Assembly (NCBI GenBank): GCA_049840935.1
Contig: JASGJA010000021.1
Span: forward strand, 62,001-126,000
Length of the DNA: 64,000 nucleotides
Direction of reading: 5' to 3'
Source of the DNA: Mesorhizobium_G sp049840935
GTDB lineage: Bacteria; Pseudomonadota; Alphaproteobacteria; Rhizobiales; Rhizobiaceae
The translations under genes were made by a program, and so were the position numbers. This document shows, piece by piece, positions 9,926 to 18,360 of the stretch. Every line of letters begins with the position of its first letter. Position 1 is the stretch's first letter. Below the pieces are notes generated by a model. That model was not told the DNA's origin. It made no database searches and was given only the letters and a program-made list of their open reading frames with translations.

Positions 9926-10012
9926 GATCGTTTGCGATTTAATCGTTTGCAATCTAAACATACATGATGACAGTCACGTGTCAATCGCTTGAGATTTGAT
10001 CGTGTGCGATAT
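9926..10012. promoter_or_regulatory. four 15-bp operator-like repeats in divergent promoter
   Basis: Four imperfect copies of RATCGYKTGMRATYT occur at 9926-9940, 9941-9955, 9983-9997 and 9998-10012. They form two tandem pairs, each with a 15-bp period. Each unit is itself partly palindromic (ATCG..CGAT). They fill the space between the hydrolase start and the MarR-family gene, which suits autoregulation by that protein. Confidence 0.6.
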
Positions 10013-10042
10013 ATGATGATTGAGAAGGGCAGGGAGAATCTA

Positions 10043-10504
10043 ATGATGAACAAGAATGTGACGGTAAGCGGTGCTTTTCCCGCCCTCGATGAATTCCTTT
10101 GCTTTTCGATCTATTCGACCGGCCATGCGTTCAATCAACTTTATCGGCCACTGCTCGACAAGCTCGAACTGACATATCCGCAATATCTGGTGATGGTGTC
10201 TCTGTGGGGAGGGGACGGCCAGACAGTGAAAGAACTCGGCGCGAAACTATCGCTCGATTCCAGCACCTTGACCCCGTTGCTGAAAAGATTGGAAGCGAGG
10301 GGATATCTCTCACGCCGTCGCGATACGCAGGATGAGCGGCAGGTGCGCTTGATGCTGACACAGGAAGGACAGGCGCTGCAACAGCGAGCGCAGGAGATTC
10401 CAGCCTGTGTCGCGCGCGAAATCGGGCTTGAGAAGGACGATTATCATACGCTGCATCGCCTTCTCGGCGAAGTTCGAGCGCGGCTTTTAAAGAGCGCTAC
10501 GTAA
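10043..10504 (+). CDS. MarR/OhrR-family transcriptional regulator
   Basis: The 153-residue winged-helix protein has the OhrR arrangement. A reactive-type cysteine sits at residue 20 in EFLCFSIYS, followed by FNQLYRPLLD, a recognition helix around LGAKLSLDSSTLTPLLKRLEARG, and the wing RRRDTQDERQVRL. In OhrR proteins the N-terminal cysteine senses organic hydroperoxides and releases the operator. The ATG at 10043 has AGGGAGA 5 bases upstream; in-frame ATGs at 10013 and 10016 lie inside the operator repeats and are less likely. It is divergent from the hydrolase. No ohr gene is in view, so the sensed compound is unproven. Confidence 0.85.
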   Translation: MMNKNVTVSGAFPALDEFLCFSIYSTGHAFNQLYRPLLDKLELTYPQYLVMVSLWGGDGQTVKELGAKLSLDSSTLTPLLKRLEARGYLSRRRDTQDERQVRLMLTQEGQALQQRAQEIPACVAREIGLEKDDYHTLHRLLGEVRARLLKSAT

Positions 10505-10526
10505 GGTAGTTCTTTATCTGTTCACG

Positions 10527-10550
10527 CTCCTGACTCCGGGCTGTCAGGAG
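10527..10550. promoter_or_regulatory. 8-bp inverted repeat downstream of the MarR-family gene
   Basis: CTCCTGAC at 10527-10534 pairs with GTCAGGAG at 10543-10550. There is no T-tract, so it may be a weak terminator or an operator for the following DUF1127 gene, whose start is 40 bases on. Confidence 0.35.
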
Positions 10551-10589
10551 GGGTGTGCGATAGTGTTTTCCTAACAAGGAGGCACTGTC

Positions 10590-10868
10590 ATGTTTACTTT
10601 CTTCAGCAGGCCCATTGCTACTTTAGTGCGCTTTGCGCAGCATGCGCATCGGCGTCGCGAACAGGTTCGGGCGCAACGCATATTGGACAGTTTGCCCGAA
10701 TATCTGCGTAAGGATATTGGCTGGCCGGACAGGGAACTAGAACGAGAAACGCTAGTTCCACAAGCGAAGCCGATAAGGCCCGAGGTAAAACCGATACGGA
10801 AGGTTTGGGACGCCGAGACCATGCTTGCCAAAACCGAATGTCCGCCGGTGTTTCGTCGAGCCTCCTGA
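10590..10868 (+). CDS. DUF1127-like small protein
   Basis: The 92-residue basic protein has an arginine-rich helix (HAHRRREQVRAQRILDSLP) and the typical DUF1127 signature LPEYLRKDIGW near residue 40, followed by a proline- and lysine-rich tail. DUF1127 proteins are common in Rhizobiales, and a few have been tied to RNA turnover and phosphate or stress responses. No specific role can be read here. AAGGAGG lies just before the ATG. Confidence 0.7.
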   Translation: MFTFFSRPIATLVRFAQHAHRRREQVRAQRILDSLPEYLRKDIGWPDRELERETLVPQAKPIRPEVKPIRKVWDAETMLAKTECPPVFRRAS

Positions 10869-10917
10869 CATGACGATGTCAGTAGACATGTGCGATTGTG
10901 TGTTCGCTGCGTGAAGG

Positions 10918-11349
10918 ATGGCTAGTGTGAAGAGATGGTCAGACAGGCTGAGCCAAGGCGCACCGGTTTTGAAGGATGCGCCGCGTACCATTGGTGATGT
11001 CGTTGAGGGTCAGCGAATGCTTGTTCCGACTGCGCGTCAGGTAGACGACTTTATTCGCTCGATTCCAAATGGCGTGGAAATGGATGTGCGCGCGCTGCGG
11101 ACGGCGCTTGCCATCGAGAACGGTGCTGAGGTGAGTTGCCCGGTCTATATGGGTTATCATCTCAGGACCGTGGCAGAGGCTGCATTCGAGGCGCTGGAGC
11201 AAGGGGCGGATGTGAAGGACATTACCCCTTTCTGGCGCGTGCTCGATGAGCAATCGCCAACGACGCGCAAGCTGTCGTTTGGTGGAGACTTCGTCGTTGG
11301 CCAGAGACGGAGCGAAGGATTGAGGGGGAAGGACAATGCGGCGAGCTGA
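10918..11349 (+). CDS. conserved hypothetical, possible alkyltransferase-like fold
   Basis: The 143-residue protein overlaps the next gene by 14 bases, so the two are almost certainly co-translated. The segment ENGAEVSCPVYMGYHLRTVAEAAFEAL resembles small proteins of the MGMT/ATL-like winged-helix group (CP..GxxLRxVAEAA), but the alkyl-acceptor PCHR motif is absent. It could therefore be a non-catalytic relative or simply an unnamed family. Pairing with a WYL-domain regulator suggests a regulatory or stress role. Function unknown. Confidence 0.6.
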   Translation: MASVKRWSDRLSQGAPVLKDAPRTIGDVVEGQRMLVPTARQVDDFIRSIPNGVEMDVRALRTALAIENGAEVSCPVYMGYHLRTVAEAAFEALEQGADVKDITPFWRVLDEQSPTTRKLSFGGDFVVGQRRSEGLRGKDNAAS

Positions 11350-12055
11350 TCGGCTTTTTCAGATCGTTCAGCATTTTCGTGGCGGTCGTCTTGTGACTGC
11401 GCAGAAACTCGGCCAGTGGCTCGAAGTGTCTGAACGCACGATCTATCGCGACATCGCTGATTTGCAGTCCAGCGGCGTGCCAATCGATGGCGAGGCCGGT
11501 GTTGGCTATATGATGAGAGAAGGGTTTGATCTCCCCCCGCTGATGTTTACGCGAGACGAAATAGTTGCACTAGTGGCGGGTGCTCGAATGGTACGCGCCT
11601 TTGGCGGTGCGACTATGGCGCGCGCGGCGGAAGAAGCGCTGGTGAAGATCGGTTCGGTGCTGCCGGATAATGAAAAAGCGCGCATCGAGCGGACTGAAAT
11701 CCATTCGCCGATGTGGGTCGTGACCGATGCGGATCGCAAGGTGATCGACGCGCTGGAGCGCGCCGTTGAAGAGCGCAAGGTACTGACGATTGAGTATAAG
11801 GACGAGTCAGGGCAAGCGTCTTCGCGCGATGTGCGTCCGCTCGGTCTGTGGTTCTGGGGTCGCGTGTGGACGCTGGTCGCGTGGTGCGAAATGCGCGAAG
11901 ATTTCCGCACATTCCGCATTGATCGCGTTGTGTCGCTGGCTTGTTCTGGCCGAGTGTTCAAGCCAGAGCGCGGAAGGCAATTGGCGGATTTCTATCGCGC
12001 CATGGAACGCGAGGAAGCCCGCGACGGCATGAACCGTCGCAGCTATTACGCGTAA
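11336..12055 (+). CDS. YafY/YobV-type regulator with HTH and WYL domains
   Basis: The 239-residue protein starts with an HTH_11 domain (residues 4-55, LGQWLEVSERTIYRDIADLQ). A WYL ligand-binding domain follows from about residue 140, with EYKDESG, the RPLGLWFWGRVWTLVAWCE core and FRTFRIDRV. WYL proteins are usually transcriptional regulators that respond to nucleotides or single-stranded DNA. The start overlaps the upstream gene by 14 bases. It converges with trcR through a bidirectional hairpin. Confidence 0.88.
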   Translation: MRRADRLFQIVQHFRGGRLVTAQKLGQWLEVSERTIYRDIADLQSSGVPIDGEAGVGYMMREGFDLPPLMFTRDEIVALVAGARMVRAFGGATMARAAEEALVKIGSVLPDNEKARIERTEIHSPMWVVTDADRKVIDALERAVEERKVLTIEYKDESGQASSRDVRPLGLWFWGRVWTLVAWCEMREDFRTFRIDRVVSLACSGRVFKPERGRQLADFYRAMEREEARDGMNRRSYYA

Positions 12056-12077
12056 GGTCGGGCGAGAGCGCCGACCT
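12053..12077. terminator. bidirectional terminator hairpin between the WYL regulator and trcR
   Basis: AAGGTCGG-GCG, loop AGAG, CGC-CGACCTT forms a long stem exactly between the convergent stop codons. A T-rich stretch follows on the plus strand. Confidence 0.6.
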
Positions 12078-12778
12078 TATTCTTCTTCGTCTTCGTCCGA
12101 TTTGTTGGACTTGAGCGCCGAGAGCTTGGCAAACACGGCGTTCGCGTCCAGCTCTTCGTCTTCCTTGCGTACCTTGGCGGTTTCATCCTCAGCCGGAAGG
12201 CGCTCGGTGAGCGAAGCTGGCAGAAGCGTGTCGCCGACCGGGGCACCGGCAGGCCGGTTTGCCGATGCGCGCTGAACCTCGATGTCGAGATCGATCTGCG
12301 AGCATAGGCCGAGCGTTACCGGATCCATCGGCTGCAGGTTAGCGGCGTTCCAGTGACGGCGCTCGCGGATCTGCTCGATGGTCGACTTCGTGGTACCGAC
12401 GAGACGCGAAATTGCAGCGTCTTTCAGTTCGGGATGATTGCGGACGAGCCACAGAATTGCGTTCGGGCGATCCTGACGCTTGGACAGCGGCGTGTAACGT
12501 GCGCCACGGCGCTTGGTTTCCGGAACGCGAACCTTGGGCTCGGAAAGCTTGATTTTGTGATTTGCATCCTGCTCGCCGCGCTTGATTTCGTCGCGGGTAA
12601 GCTGGCCGGTCATGACGGGGTCCATGCCCTTGATGCCTTGGGCGGCCTCACCGTCAGCGATGGCTTTCACTTCAAGCGGGTGGAGGGAGCAAAACTGCGC
12701 GATTTGGTCGAAAGACAATGCCGTGTTGTCAACCAGCCAGACGGCGGTTGCTTTGGGCATGAGAAGCGTATTGGTCAT
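12077..12778 (-). CDS. trcR: cell cycle transcriptional regulator TrcR (DUF1013)
   Basis: The 233-residue protein matches the DUF1013 family, which is nearly universal in Alphaproteobacteria. It has an N-terminal region starting TNTLLMPKATAVWLVDNT and a central helix-turn-helix (DAAISRLVGTTKSTIEQIRER near residues 120-140). The tail is very acidic (SDEDEEE). Family members are reported as RNA-polymerase-associated cell-cycle regulators. The ATG at 12778 is the family start; the longer frame to 12925 adds unrelated residues. Confidence 0.87.
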   Translation of the reverse strand: MTNTLLMPKATAVWLVDNTALSFDQIAQFCSLHPLEVKAIADGEAAQGIKGMDPVMTGQLTRDEIKRGEQDANHKIKLSEPKVRVPETKRRGARYTPLSKRQDRPNAILWLVRNHPELKDAAISRLVGTTKSTIEQIRERRHWNAANLQPMDPVTLGLCSQIDLDIEVQRASANRPAGAPVGDTLLPASLTERLPAEDETAKVRKEDEELDANAVFAKLSALKSNKSDEDEEE

Positions 12779-12891
12779 TGCGATAATATCCTCTCGTTCG
12801 CCCGCGTCCCTCGCGCGGGCGGTGGGCATAGCCACCAATTTTGGGAAATCACGGTTGCATATAGTCGCAAACGCAATCCGACGCAATGGCG

Positions 12892-14076
12892 CTATAGCCG
12901 GCGCCGCACAAGCACTGTTAACCACGCGCTCAGAGCGACATTCACGATCATCGCGAATGTAAGAATTTCGACCGTTCGCTGTGCGCCGGCAGTCTCGATC
13001 ATGAATGCACCGACCGAGGGAGCGAGCGCATAGGCAATGTAGCCGGGACGGGCGAGCAGCCCGATGATAGTTGCGAATTTCTCCGGTCCGAAGAGTATGA
13101 GCGGGAGGGAGCCGCGGACAATGGAATAGATTCCATTACCCGCTGAAAAGATGATGATTGCAACAGACAGGTACGGAAAGCCCGTCGCGAAAAGAGCCAG
13201 ACCGAGCGCACAGCCAAACTGAGCTATGAGAAAGGTCCATACCGGATGATGTCGACCACCGAGGACCAAGTCCAGTGACCGCGCGGCGACCTGGCTTGGG
13301 CCGATAAGAGCGCCGAGCGCGACGGCTGCTGCGAGCCCCAATCCGCGCGATTGCAGCAGTTCTATAAGGTGGATGTAGACCACTGACATGCTCAACGCGA
13401 TGACGACGAAGGTTGCCATCAGCAGGTAATAGATGGGGCGGTCGGATGGTTCGAGAACGGATTCGCTTCTGTTCAGAGCGGGTGCGGGAATGACCTTTCC
13501 GCGAAGCGCCCACAGAACGAGCGGGATGCAGAATGCAAGGGATATGAGTGCATAGGTGACGCATATGCCGCGCCAGCCGATTTCAGGAAGAAGCGCTGCA
13601 GAAAGCGGCCAACAGATGGTGCTCGCAAAGCCGCCCCAGAGAGTGACCGTGGCAATGGCGGAGCGCGCGGAGGCGCCGTAAAGCCTGCCGAGTGATGCGA
13701 AGGCGGCGTCATAAAGACAGCCGCCCATACCCGCGCCCAACAACAGCCAGCCGATTAGGAAGACAGCTTTGTGGTTTGCAATGGAGAGCAAAAGCAATCC
13801 AAGCGCTAGCACGAGGAAACTGATTGCCATGACGCCGCATCCGCCATTGCGTCCGATGGTTCGGCCAACCCACGGCGATACAAATCCGGCGATGAGCATG
13901 CCCGCTGACTGGGCACCGGACATAAAGGTCAAAGACCAGCCTGTTTCGGCGTTGATCGGTGCTCCGAGAACGCCGAGCAAATAATAGGAAGAGCCGAAGG
14001 CGAATATCTGCGTTGCGCCCAGCGCCGAGGCCACGACCCAAGGGCGCGTTGTTGTTGCAGAAACCGCAGATGACAT
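12892..14076 (-). CDS. MFS transporter
   Basis: The 394-residue protein has about 12 hydrophobic helices and the MFS loop signatures (GRTIGRNGG after helix 2, GAGMGGCLYDAAFASLGRLYG in helices 4-5). The latter segment is reminiscent of monocarboxylate or oxalate/formate antiporter-like MFS proteins, but the substrate cannot be assigned. The ATG at 14076 is preferred because earlier in-frame starts add a non-hydrophobic leader. It is the second of two minus-strand genes after the quinone oxidoreductase. Confidence 0.8.
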   Translation of the reverse strand: MSSAVSATTTRPWVVASALGATQIFAFGSSYYLLGVLGAPINAETGWSLTFMSGAQSAGMLIAGFVSPWVGRTIGRNGGCGVMAISFLVLALGLLLLSIANHKAVFLIGWLLLGAGMGGCLYDAAFASLGRLYGASARSAIATVTLWGGFASTICWPLSAALLPEIGWRGICVTYALISLAFCIPLVLWALRGKVIPAPALNRSESVLEPSDRPIYYLLMATFVVIALSMSVVYIHLIELLQSRGLGLAAAVALGALIGPSQVAARSLDLVLGGRHHPVWTFLIAQFGCALGLALFATGFPYLSVAIIIFSAGNGIYSIVRGSLPLILFGPEKFATIIGLLARPGYIAYALAPSVGAFMIETAGAQRTVEILTFAMIVNVALSAWLTVLVRRRL

Positions 14077-14190
14077 AGAGGCTACGAACCTTTCCCAAAG
14101 CCCAAGCTGGCAAAGAAAAGCGAATAACAGCCGCGATGAAAAATTGTTAGCCGAATGAAAACAGATAGGTGGGACTGGACCAGTCAGCAA

Positions 14191-15201
14191 TCAGGCAACG
14201 TCCAGCATGATCTTTCCGATATGCTCCCCTTCCTCCATGCGCTCATGCGCCCGCCATGCTTCCTTGAACGGATAGATCATGTCCAGCACGGGTGCGATGC
14301 GCCGCGCCGCAAGCAGAGGCCAAACATAGGTTTCCAGCACTGCGGCAAGGCCAGCCTTGAAATCATTGCTGCGGGGCCGGAGCGTCGAGCCGGTATGGAC
14401 GAGGCGTTTCACCATGAGCTTGGCGATATCGACATTGGCCTTCGGACCGGCCTGAACCGCAATCTGCACGATGCGTCCCTCAATGGCGGCGGCGTCGTAG
14501 TTGCGGCTGACATAATCGCCGCCAACCATATCGAGGATGACATTCGCGCCGCGCCCGTCTGTGGCTTCATGTACGGCTTTGACGTAATCCTCGTCCCGAT
14601 AATTGACTGCTCGGACCGCGCCTAAACCCAGACATGTCTCACATTTTTCAGCCGAGCCCGCTGTCGCGATAACGCGGCTTCCAAGCGCGGTAGCTATCTG
14701 TATGGCGGTTGTGCCGATGCCAGATGTGCCACCATGAACCAGAAGCGTTTCTCCGGGCCTTAATGCGCCGCGTTCAAAAACATTATGCCAGACGGTGAAG
14801 TAATTTTCTGGCAGCGCTGCGGCTTCGGTAAACGTGAATCCGGCTGGAATGGGCATTACGCTGCCCGCATCGCATTTCGTATATTCGGCATATCCGCCGC
14901 CCGGTGTAAGCGCGCAAACCTGATCACCGACGCGCCAGCGTTCGACATTTTCACCAATCGCGGCAACAGTGCCTGACACTTCGAGGCCGGGCAGATCTGA
15001 AGCATCGGGCGGAGCAGGGTAGAGCCCTCTGCGCTGCATGACATCGGGCCGGTTTACACCCGCAGCCTTGACCTTGATGAGGATTTCATTGGCTTCGAGT
15101 TGCGGTAACTCGCGCTTTTCGGGACGCAGGACCAATGGGCCGCCGGGCGCGGTGATTGCGATTGCCGTCATTTTTTCCGGCAGCTTTTCCGCTTTTGCCA
15201 T
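14191..15201 (-). CDS. NAD(P)H quinone oxidoreductase, PIG3 family
   Basis: The 336-residue medium-chain dehydrogenase has a GroES-like N-terminal domain (AAGVNRPDVMQRRGLYP) and a Rossmann domain with HGGTSGIGTTAIQIA around residues 150-165, the NADPH-binding loop. No zinc-binding cysteine cluster is present, as expected for quinone oxidoreductases rather than alcohol dehydrogenases. TP53I3/PIG3-like members reduce quinones by one electron. The physiological substrate is unknown. Confidence 0.87.
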   Translation of the reverse strand: MAKAEKLPEKMTAIAITAPGGPLVLRPEKRELPQLEANEILIKVKAAGVNRPDVMQRRGLYPAPPDASDLPGLEVSGTVAAIGENVERWRVGDQVCALTPGGGYAEYTKCDAGSVMPIPAGFTFTEAAALPENYFTVWHNVFERGALRPGETLLVHGGTSGIGTTAIQIATALGSRVIATAGSAEKCETCLGLGAVRAVNYRDEDYVKAVHEATDGRGANVILDMVGGDYVSRNYDAAAIEGRIVQIAVQAGPKANVDIAKLMVKRLVHTGSTLRPRSNDFKAGLAAVLETYVWPLLAARRIAPVLDMIYPFKEAWRAHERMEEGEHIGKIMLDVA

Positions 15202-15279
15202 TGTTTTCCTCCATCCATTTGATGCTGCCTTGTAGTCTTAGTATTCTGGCGGCGATGTAAAGAAAAACGGGAGGAATGA

Positions 15280-15471
15280 ATGGCCCTCTTCGACGATGAA
15301 CCGCGCCCGGTGGCTAAGACCCACCAGATCGGACAGGATCTGTCGCTTTTGTCTGTTGGTGAATTGCAGGAACGAATTGCACAATTGCAAAAGGAAATAG
15401 CGCGGCTGGAAACCGAACTGAAAGCAAAGGGAGCGACAAAGGCAGCGGCAGAAGCTCTGTTCAAGAGCTGA
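15280..15471 (+). CDS. DUF1192 family protein
   Basis: The 63-residue acidic protein starts MALFDDEPRPV, then has SLLSVGELQERIAQLQKEIARLE, a short coiled coil typical of DUF1192. GGGAGG lies 6 bases upstream of the ATG. It is widespread in Alphaproteobacteria and of unknown function. It is divergent from the quinone oxidoreductase. Confidence 0.85.
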   Translation: MALFDDEPRPVAKTHQIGQDLSLLSVGELQERIAQLQKEIARLETELKAKGATKAAAEALFKS

Positions 15472-15543
15472 CGCGTGTCATGCTGTCGCCACTTCCAGCT
15501 TTGTAAAAGCCAAGGTCAGTGATTCGCAGTTGAAGGGTTTTGA

Positions 15544-16782
15544 ATGTTCGCCGCTTATCGTCCGATACTTGCGCTGCTGCGCGGTACCGCGTTCCTGCTG
15601 GCCGCTTCTGGCCTGCATGGTCTGTTGCTGCCGCTGCGGGGGCAAGCGGAAGGGTTTTCGACCGGCGTGCTGGGTCTACTCGGCACCGCTTGGGCGGGTG
15701 GTTTTATCGCAGGCTGCTATTTTGCGCCGCGCCTCGTTCGCCGCGCTGGACATGTTCGCGCATTTGGAACATTGGCCGCGATCGGCGCCATCGTTGCGCT
15801 GCTGACCGGCCTTTTCATCGACGAAACGATGTGGGTGATCCTGCGCGCATTCACCGGCTTCACAATGGCTGGCTGCTTCATGATTATCGAAAGCTGGCTG
15901 AACGAGCGGGCAAACAACGAAAATCGTGGCACAGTGTTTGGCCTCTACATGATGGTGACATATGCCTCGATCATGGCCGGACAGATGGCCGTTGCGGCGG
16001 GCGATGTGCGCACCGAGTCGCTGTTCATGGTCGCAGGCATTCTGTTTTGCTGTTCGCTTATCCCCACGGCGGTCTCATCGCAGGCTACCCCAAGGCCGCT
16101 GCAAGAAGTTTCGCTTGACCTGAAGGGCCTCTACAAAAACTCGCCAGTCTCGTTCGGTGCGTGCTTTTTGATCGGCATTGCGAATGGCGCATGGGGAACG
16201 TTGGGCGCGGTTTATGGTGCGCGCATTCAACTGACCACAGCGGAAATTGCACTGATGATGAGTCTGGTCGTTGTGGCCGGGGCAGCGATGCAAATGCCGA
16301 TAGGCCGCGTGTCCGATCGCACGGACCGTCGCTATGTTCTGGCTGCAACAGCGCTAGGCGCTGCGCTGGTCGGTCTCGCCGTGTTCATTTTCCAGCCGCA
16401 CAGCGCTACAGCCGTGATTGCCATGACGGCATGTTATGGCGCGCTGGCTTACACGCTCTATTCAATCGCGGTTGCGCACGCAAACGACCATGCGCGCAAT
16501 GAGGATTTCGTCAAAATCTCCGGCGGACTGCTGCTGCTGTACGGCTTTGGCACGATGGTGGGGCCGGTGATCGGCGCGAGCCTTATGAGCGCAATAAGGC
16601 CGGAAGGGCTGTTTCTCGCAACTGTCTTTGCTCATGCATCGCTTGCTGGTTACACGCTATTGCGGATCAAGCGTCGCGCGCCGGTTCCTCTCGAAAATCG
16701 CGAAGCGTTCCAAACGATGCCGTCCGACCGTGTTGTTACGCCGGAGGCTGCCAAGCTCGACCCGCGCACCCAATCCCAATAA
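15544..16782 (+). CDS. MFS transporter
   Basis: The 412-residue protein has about 12 predicted membrane helices. TGFTMAGCFMIIESWLNERA and NRGTVFGLYMM mark the MFS helix 4-5 region, and QMPIGRVSDRTDRR is the conserved loop between the two halves. Similar proteins are annotated as putative sugar or drug carriers of the YcaD/MFS type. The substrate is unknown. A small ArsR-like gene follows closely and might regulate it. Confidence 0.8.
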   Translation: MFAAYRPILALLRGTAFLLAASGLHGLLLPLRGQAEGFSTGVLGLLGTAWAGGFIAGCYFAPRLVRRAGHVRAFGTLAAIGAIVALLTGLFIDETMWVILRAFTGFTMAGCFMIIESWLNERANNENRGTVFGLYMMVTYASIMAGQMAVAAGDVRTESLFMVAGILFCCSLIPTAVSSQATPRPLQEVSLDLKGLYKNSPVSFGACFLIGIANGAWGTLGAVYGARIQLTTAEIALMMSLVVVAGAAMQMPIGRVSDRTDRRYVLAATALGAALVGLAVFIFQPHSATAVIAMTACYGALAYTLYSIAVAHANDHARNEDFVKISGGLLLLYGFGTMVGPVIGASLMSAIRPEGLFLATVFAHASLAGYTLLRIKRRAPVPLENREAFQTMPSDRVVTPEAAKLDPRTQSQ

Positions 16783-16824
16783 TGATGGTTGAGATTTTCT
16801 CGAGTCTGCGCCACAAAAGTAGGC

Positions 16825-17088
16825 ATGACTACTTCTGATGCATTTATGGCGATAGCTGACCCGCACCGCCGTCATATTCTGGAAGAGTTGCGTCGGGGGC
16901 CGAAATCGGTCAACGAGATCGCGTCCGGCTTGCCCGTTTCTCGACCGGCGGTTTCTCAACATTTGAAGGTGTTGCTGGATTCAGGATTGGTGAATTCATC
17001 ATCTGCTGGAACGAGGCGGATTTATGCGCTGTCCGCGCCTGGCTTCCTCAAGCTCAATCTTTGGCTCGATCAATTTTGGAAGACATAA
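16825..17088 (+). CDS. ArsR-family transcriptional regulator
   Basis: The 87-residue winged-helix protein has the ArsR signature: AIADPHRRHILEEL, then the recognition helix SGLPVSRPAVSQHLKVLLDSGLV and the wing SAGTRRIYAL. There is no CxC metal site at the usual place, so it resembles the metal-independent SdpR-like group that often sits beside transporters. It starts about 40 bases after the MFS gene and is short for the family, with a brief C-terminal helix. Confidence 0.8.
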   Translation: MTTSDAFMAIADPHRRHILEELRRGPKSVNEIASGLPVSRPAVSQHLKVLLDSGLVNSSSAGTRRIYALSAPGFLKLNLWLDQFWKT

Positions 17089-17090
17089 AA

Positions 17091-17121
17091 TAAAGCCGAC
17101 GACCATAGGCCGCCGGCTCCC
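17091..17121 (-). terminator. hairpin downstream of minus-strand DUF465 gene
   Basis: Read on the minus strand, AGCCGGCGG, a short loop and GTCGTCGGCT are followed by TTTATTTT. It lies between the convergent ArsR-like and DUF465 genes. Confidence 0.45.
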
Positions 17122-17159
17122 CTCAATTATAGCGACGCCACAGGCGCGCTACGAACCAA

Positions 17160-17336
17160 TCAGTGAGTAGTCTGGACTTTCAGCTTCTCGATTTCATCCT
17201 TAAGCGCCAGCTTACGTCTTTTAAGCGTTACAACCTCAAGATCATCCACAGACGGGTGGGTCATCGCTTCATCCAGTTGACGCTCAATATCGCCGTGCTT
17301 GCGCTGCAATTCTTCGAGGTGGCTGGCAAGAGACAT
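17160..17336 (-). CDS. DUF465 (YdcH-type) small protein
   Basis: Fifty-eight codons from the ATG at 17336. The product begins MSLASHLEELQRKHGDIE and contains LKRRKLALKDEIEKLK, the DUF465 consensus. It is a small helical hairpin protein of unknown function. A second DUF465 gene lies divergently 245 bases away, a pairing often seen in Rhizobiales. Confidence 0.85.
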   Translation of the reverse strand: MSLASHLEELQRKHGDIERQLDEAMTHPSVDDLEVVTLKRRKLALKDEIEKLKVQTTH

Positions 17337-17580
17337 GAATAGCTTCTCCCTTTCATGGTATCGTCGAACGGTGCCGTCTCCACCGCCTCGATCACCCGCC
17401 GAGGCGATGTGACGAAACGATGACAGTGTGCCATCACTGCATTCCTTTGTCGAACTTGACGTAGTAGGATTTTACCCAACGTAAAAATGTGATAAGGGCG
17501 CTCGCGCCGGTCGGGGAACCGGTAAGCGTACCCTCCAAAGTGGCGCATGCGATGCAAGCGCGGAAATTCAGACGGTGAAA

Positions 17581-17784
17581 ATGTCGGATCAGGACCAGGC
17601 GGAGATTCGTCTCGAATTTGCGCGACTGAAGCAGGAACATGCCGATTTCGACGCGGCCATCAATGCGATGATCGCAACCGGTTGTGATCCATTGCAAATC
17701 CAGCGCATGAAGAAAAAGAAGCTGGTGCTCAAGGATCGGCTGAAGTCGCTGGAAAGCAGTATTATTCCCGACATCATCGCGTGA
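17581..17784 (+). CDS. DUF465 family protein
   Basis: The 67-residue protein has EIRLEFARLKQEHADFDAAI and the basic motif QRMKKKKLVLKDRLKSLE typical of DUF465. The ATG at 17581 is the likelier start; a nearby in-frame GTG at 17575 is an alternative. It precedes purE by about 65 bases and may share its promoter. Function unknown. Confidence 0.82.
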   Translation: MSDQDQAEIRLEFARLKQEHADFDAAINAMIATGCDPLQIQRMKKKKLVLKDRLKSLESSIIPDIIA

Positions 17785-17850
17785 TACCGGCGTTAGCGGG
17801 GCTGACCTTAGCTTGCGGTTCACCGGATTATCGGCTAAGCGCGCCGCTTA

Positions 17851-18360
17851 ATGCGGGAACACGAAGTGCCTGAAAAAGCTGATGTCGCAATCATCATGGG
17901 AAGCCAGTCAGACTGGACGACCATGCGCCATGCCGCCGAGACGCTTGCCGCGCTCGAAATCAATCACGAAGCTTTGATTGTTTCGGCGCATCGGACGCCA
18001 GATCGGCTGTATGAATTTGCCAAAGGCGCAAAGGAAGCAGGCTTTCAAGTTGTGATCGCCGGGGCAGGGGGAGCTGCCCACCTGCCGGGCATGACCGCGG
18101 CAATGACGCCGTTGCCGGTGTTTGGCGTGCCGGTCGAATCCAAGGCGCTGTCGGGACAGGATTCGCTTCTTTCCATCGTGCAGATGCCTGCGGGCATTCC
18201 GGTCGGGACGCTTGCAATAGGCAAAGCAGGTGCAGTCAATGCCGCGCTTCTGGCCGCGGCAGTGCTTGCTCTGCATGACGATTCGTTAGCAAAGCGTCTG
18301 GAAGCGTGGCGAGCGGAGCAGACCGGCAAGGTTGCTCTCAATCCGGTGGATGAAGCCTGA
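17851..18360 (+). CDS. purE: N5-carboxyaminoimidazole ribonucleotide mutase
   Basis: The 169-residue class I PurE moves the carboxyl group of N5-CAIR to make CAIR in purine synthesis. IIMGSQSDW near residues 14-22 is the substrate loop, SAHRTPDRL near 48 holds the catalytic histidine, and GAGGAAHLPGM is the second loop. The stop overlaps the start of purK (TGATGG), so the two steps are translated together. Confidence 0.96.
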   Translation: MREHEVPEKADVAIIMGSQSDWTTMRHAAETLAALEINHEALIVSAHRTPDRLYEFAKGAKEAGFQVVIAGAGGAAHLPGMTAAMTPLPVFGVPVESKALSGQDSLLSIVQMPAGIPVGTLAIGKAGAVNAALLAAAVLALHDDSLAKRLEAWRAEQTGKVALNPVDEA

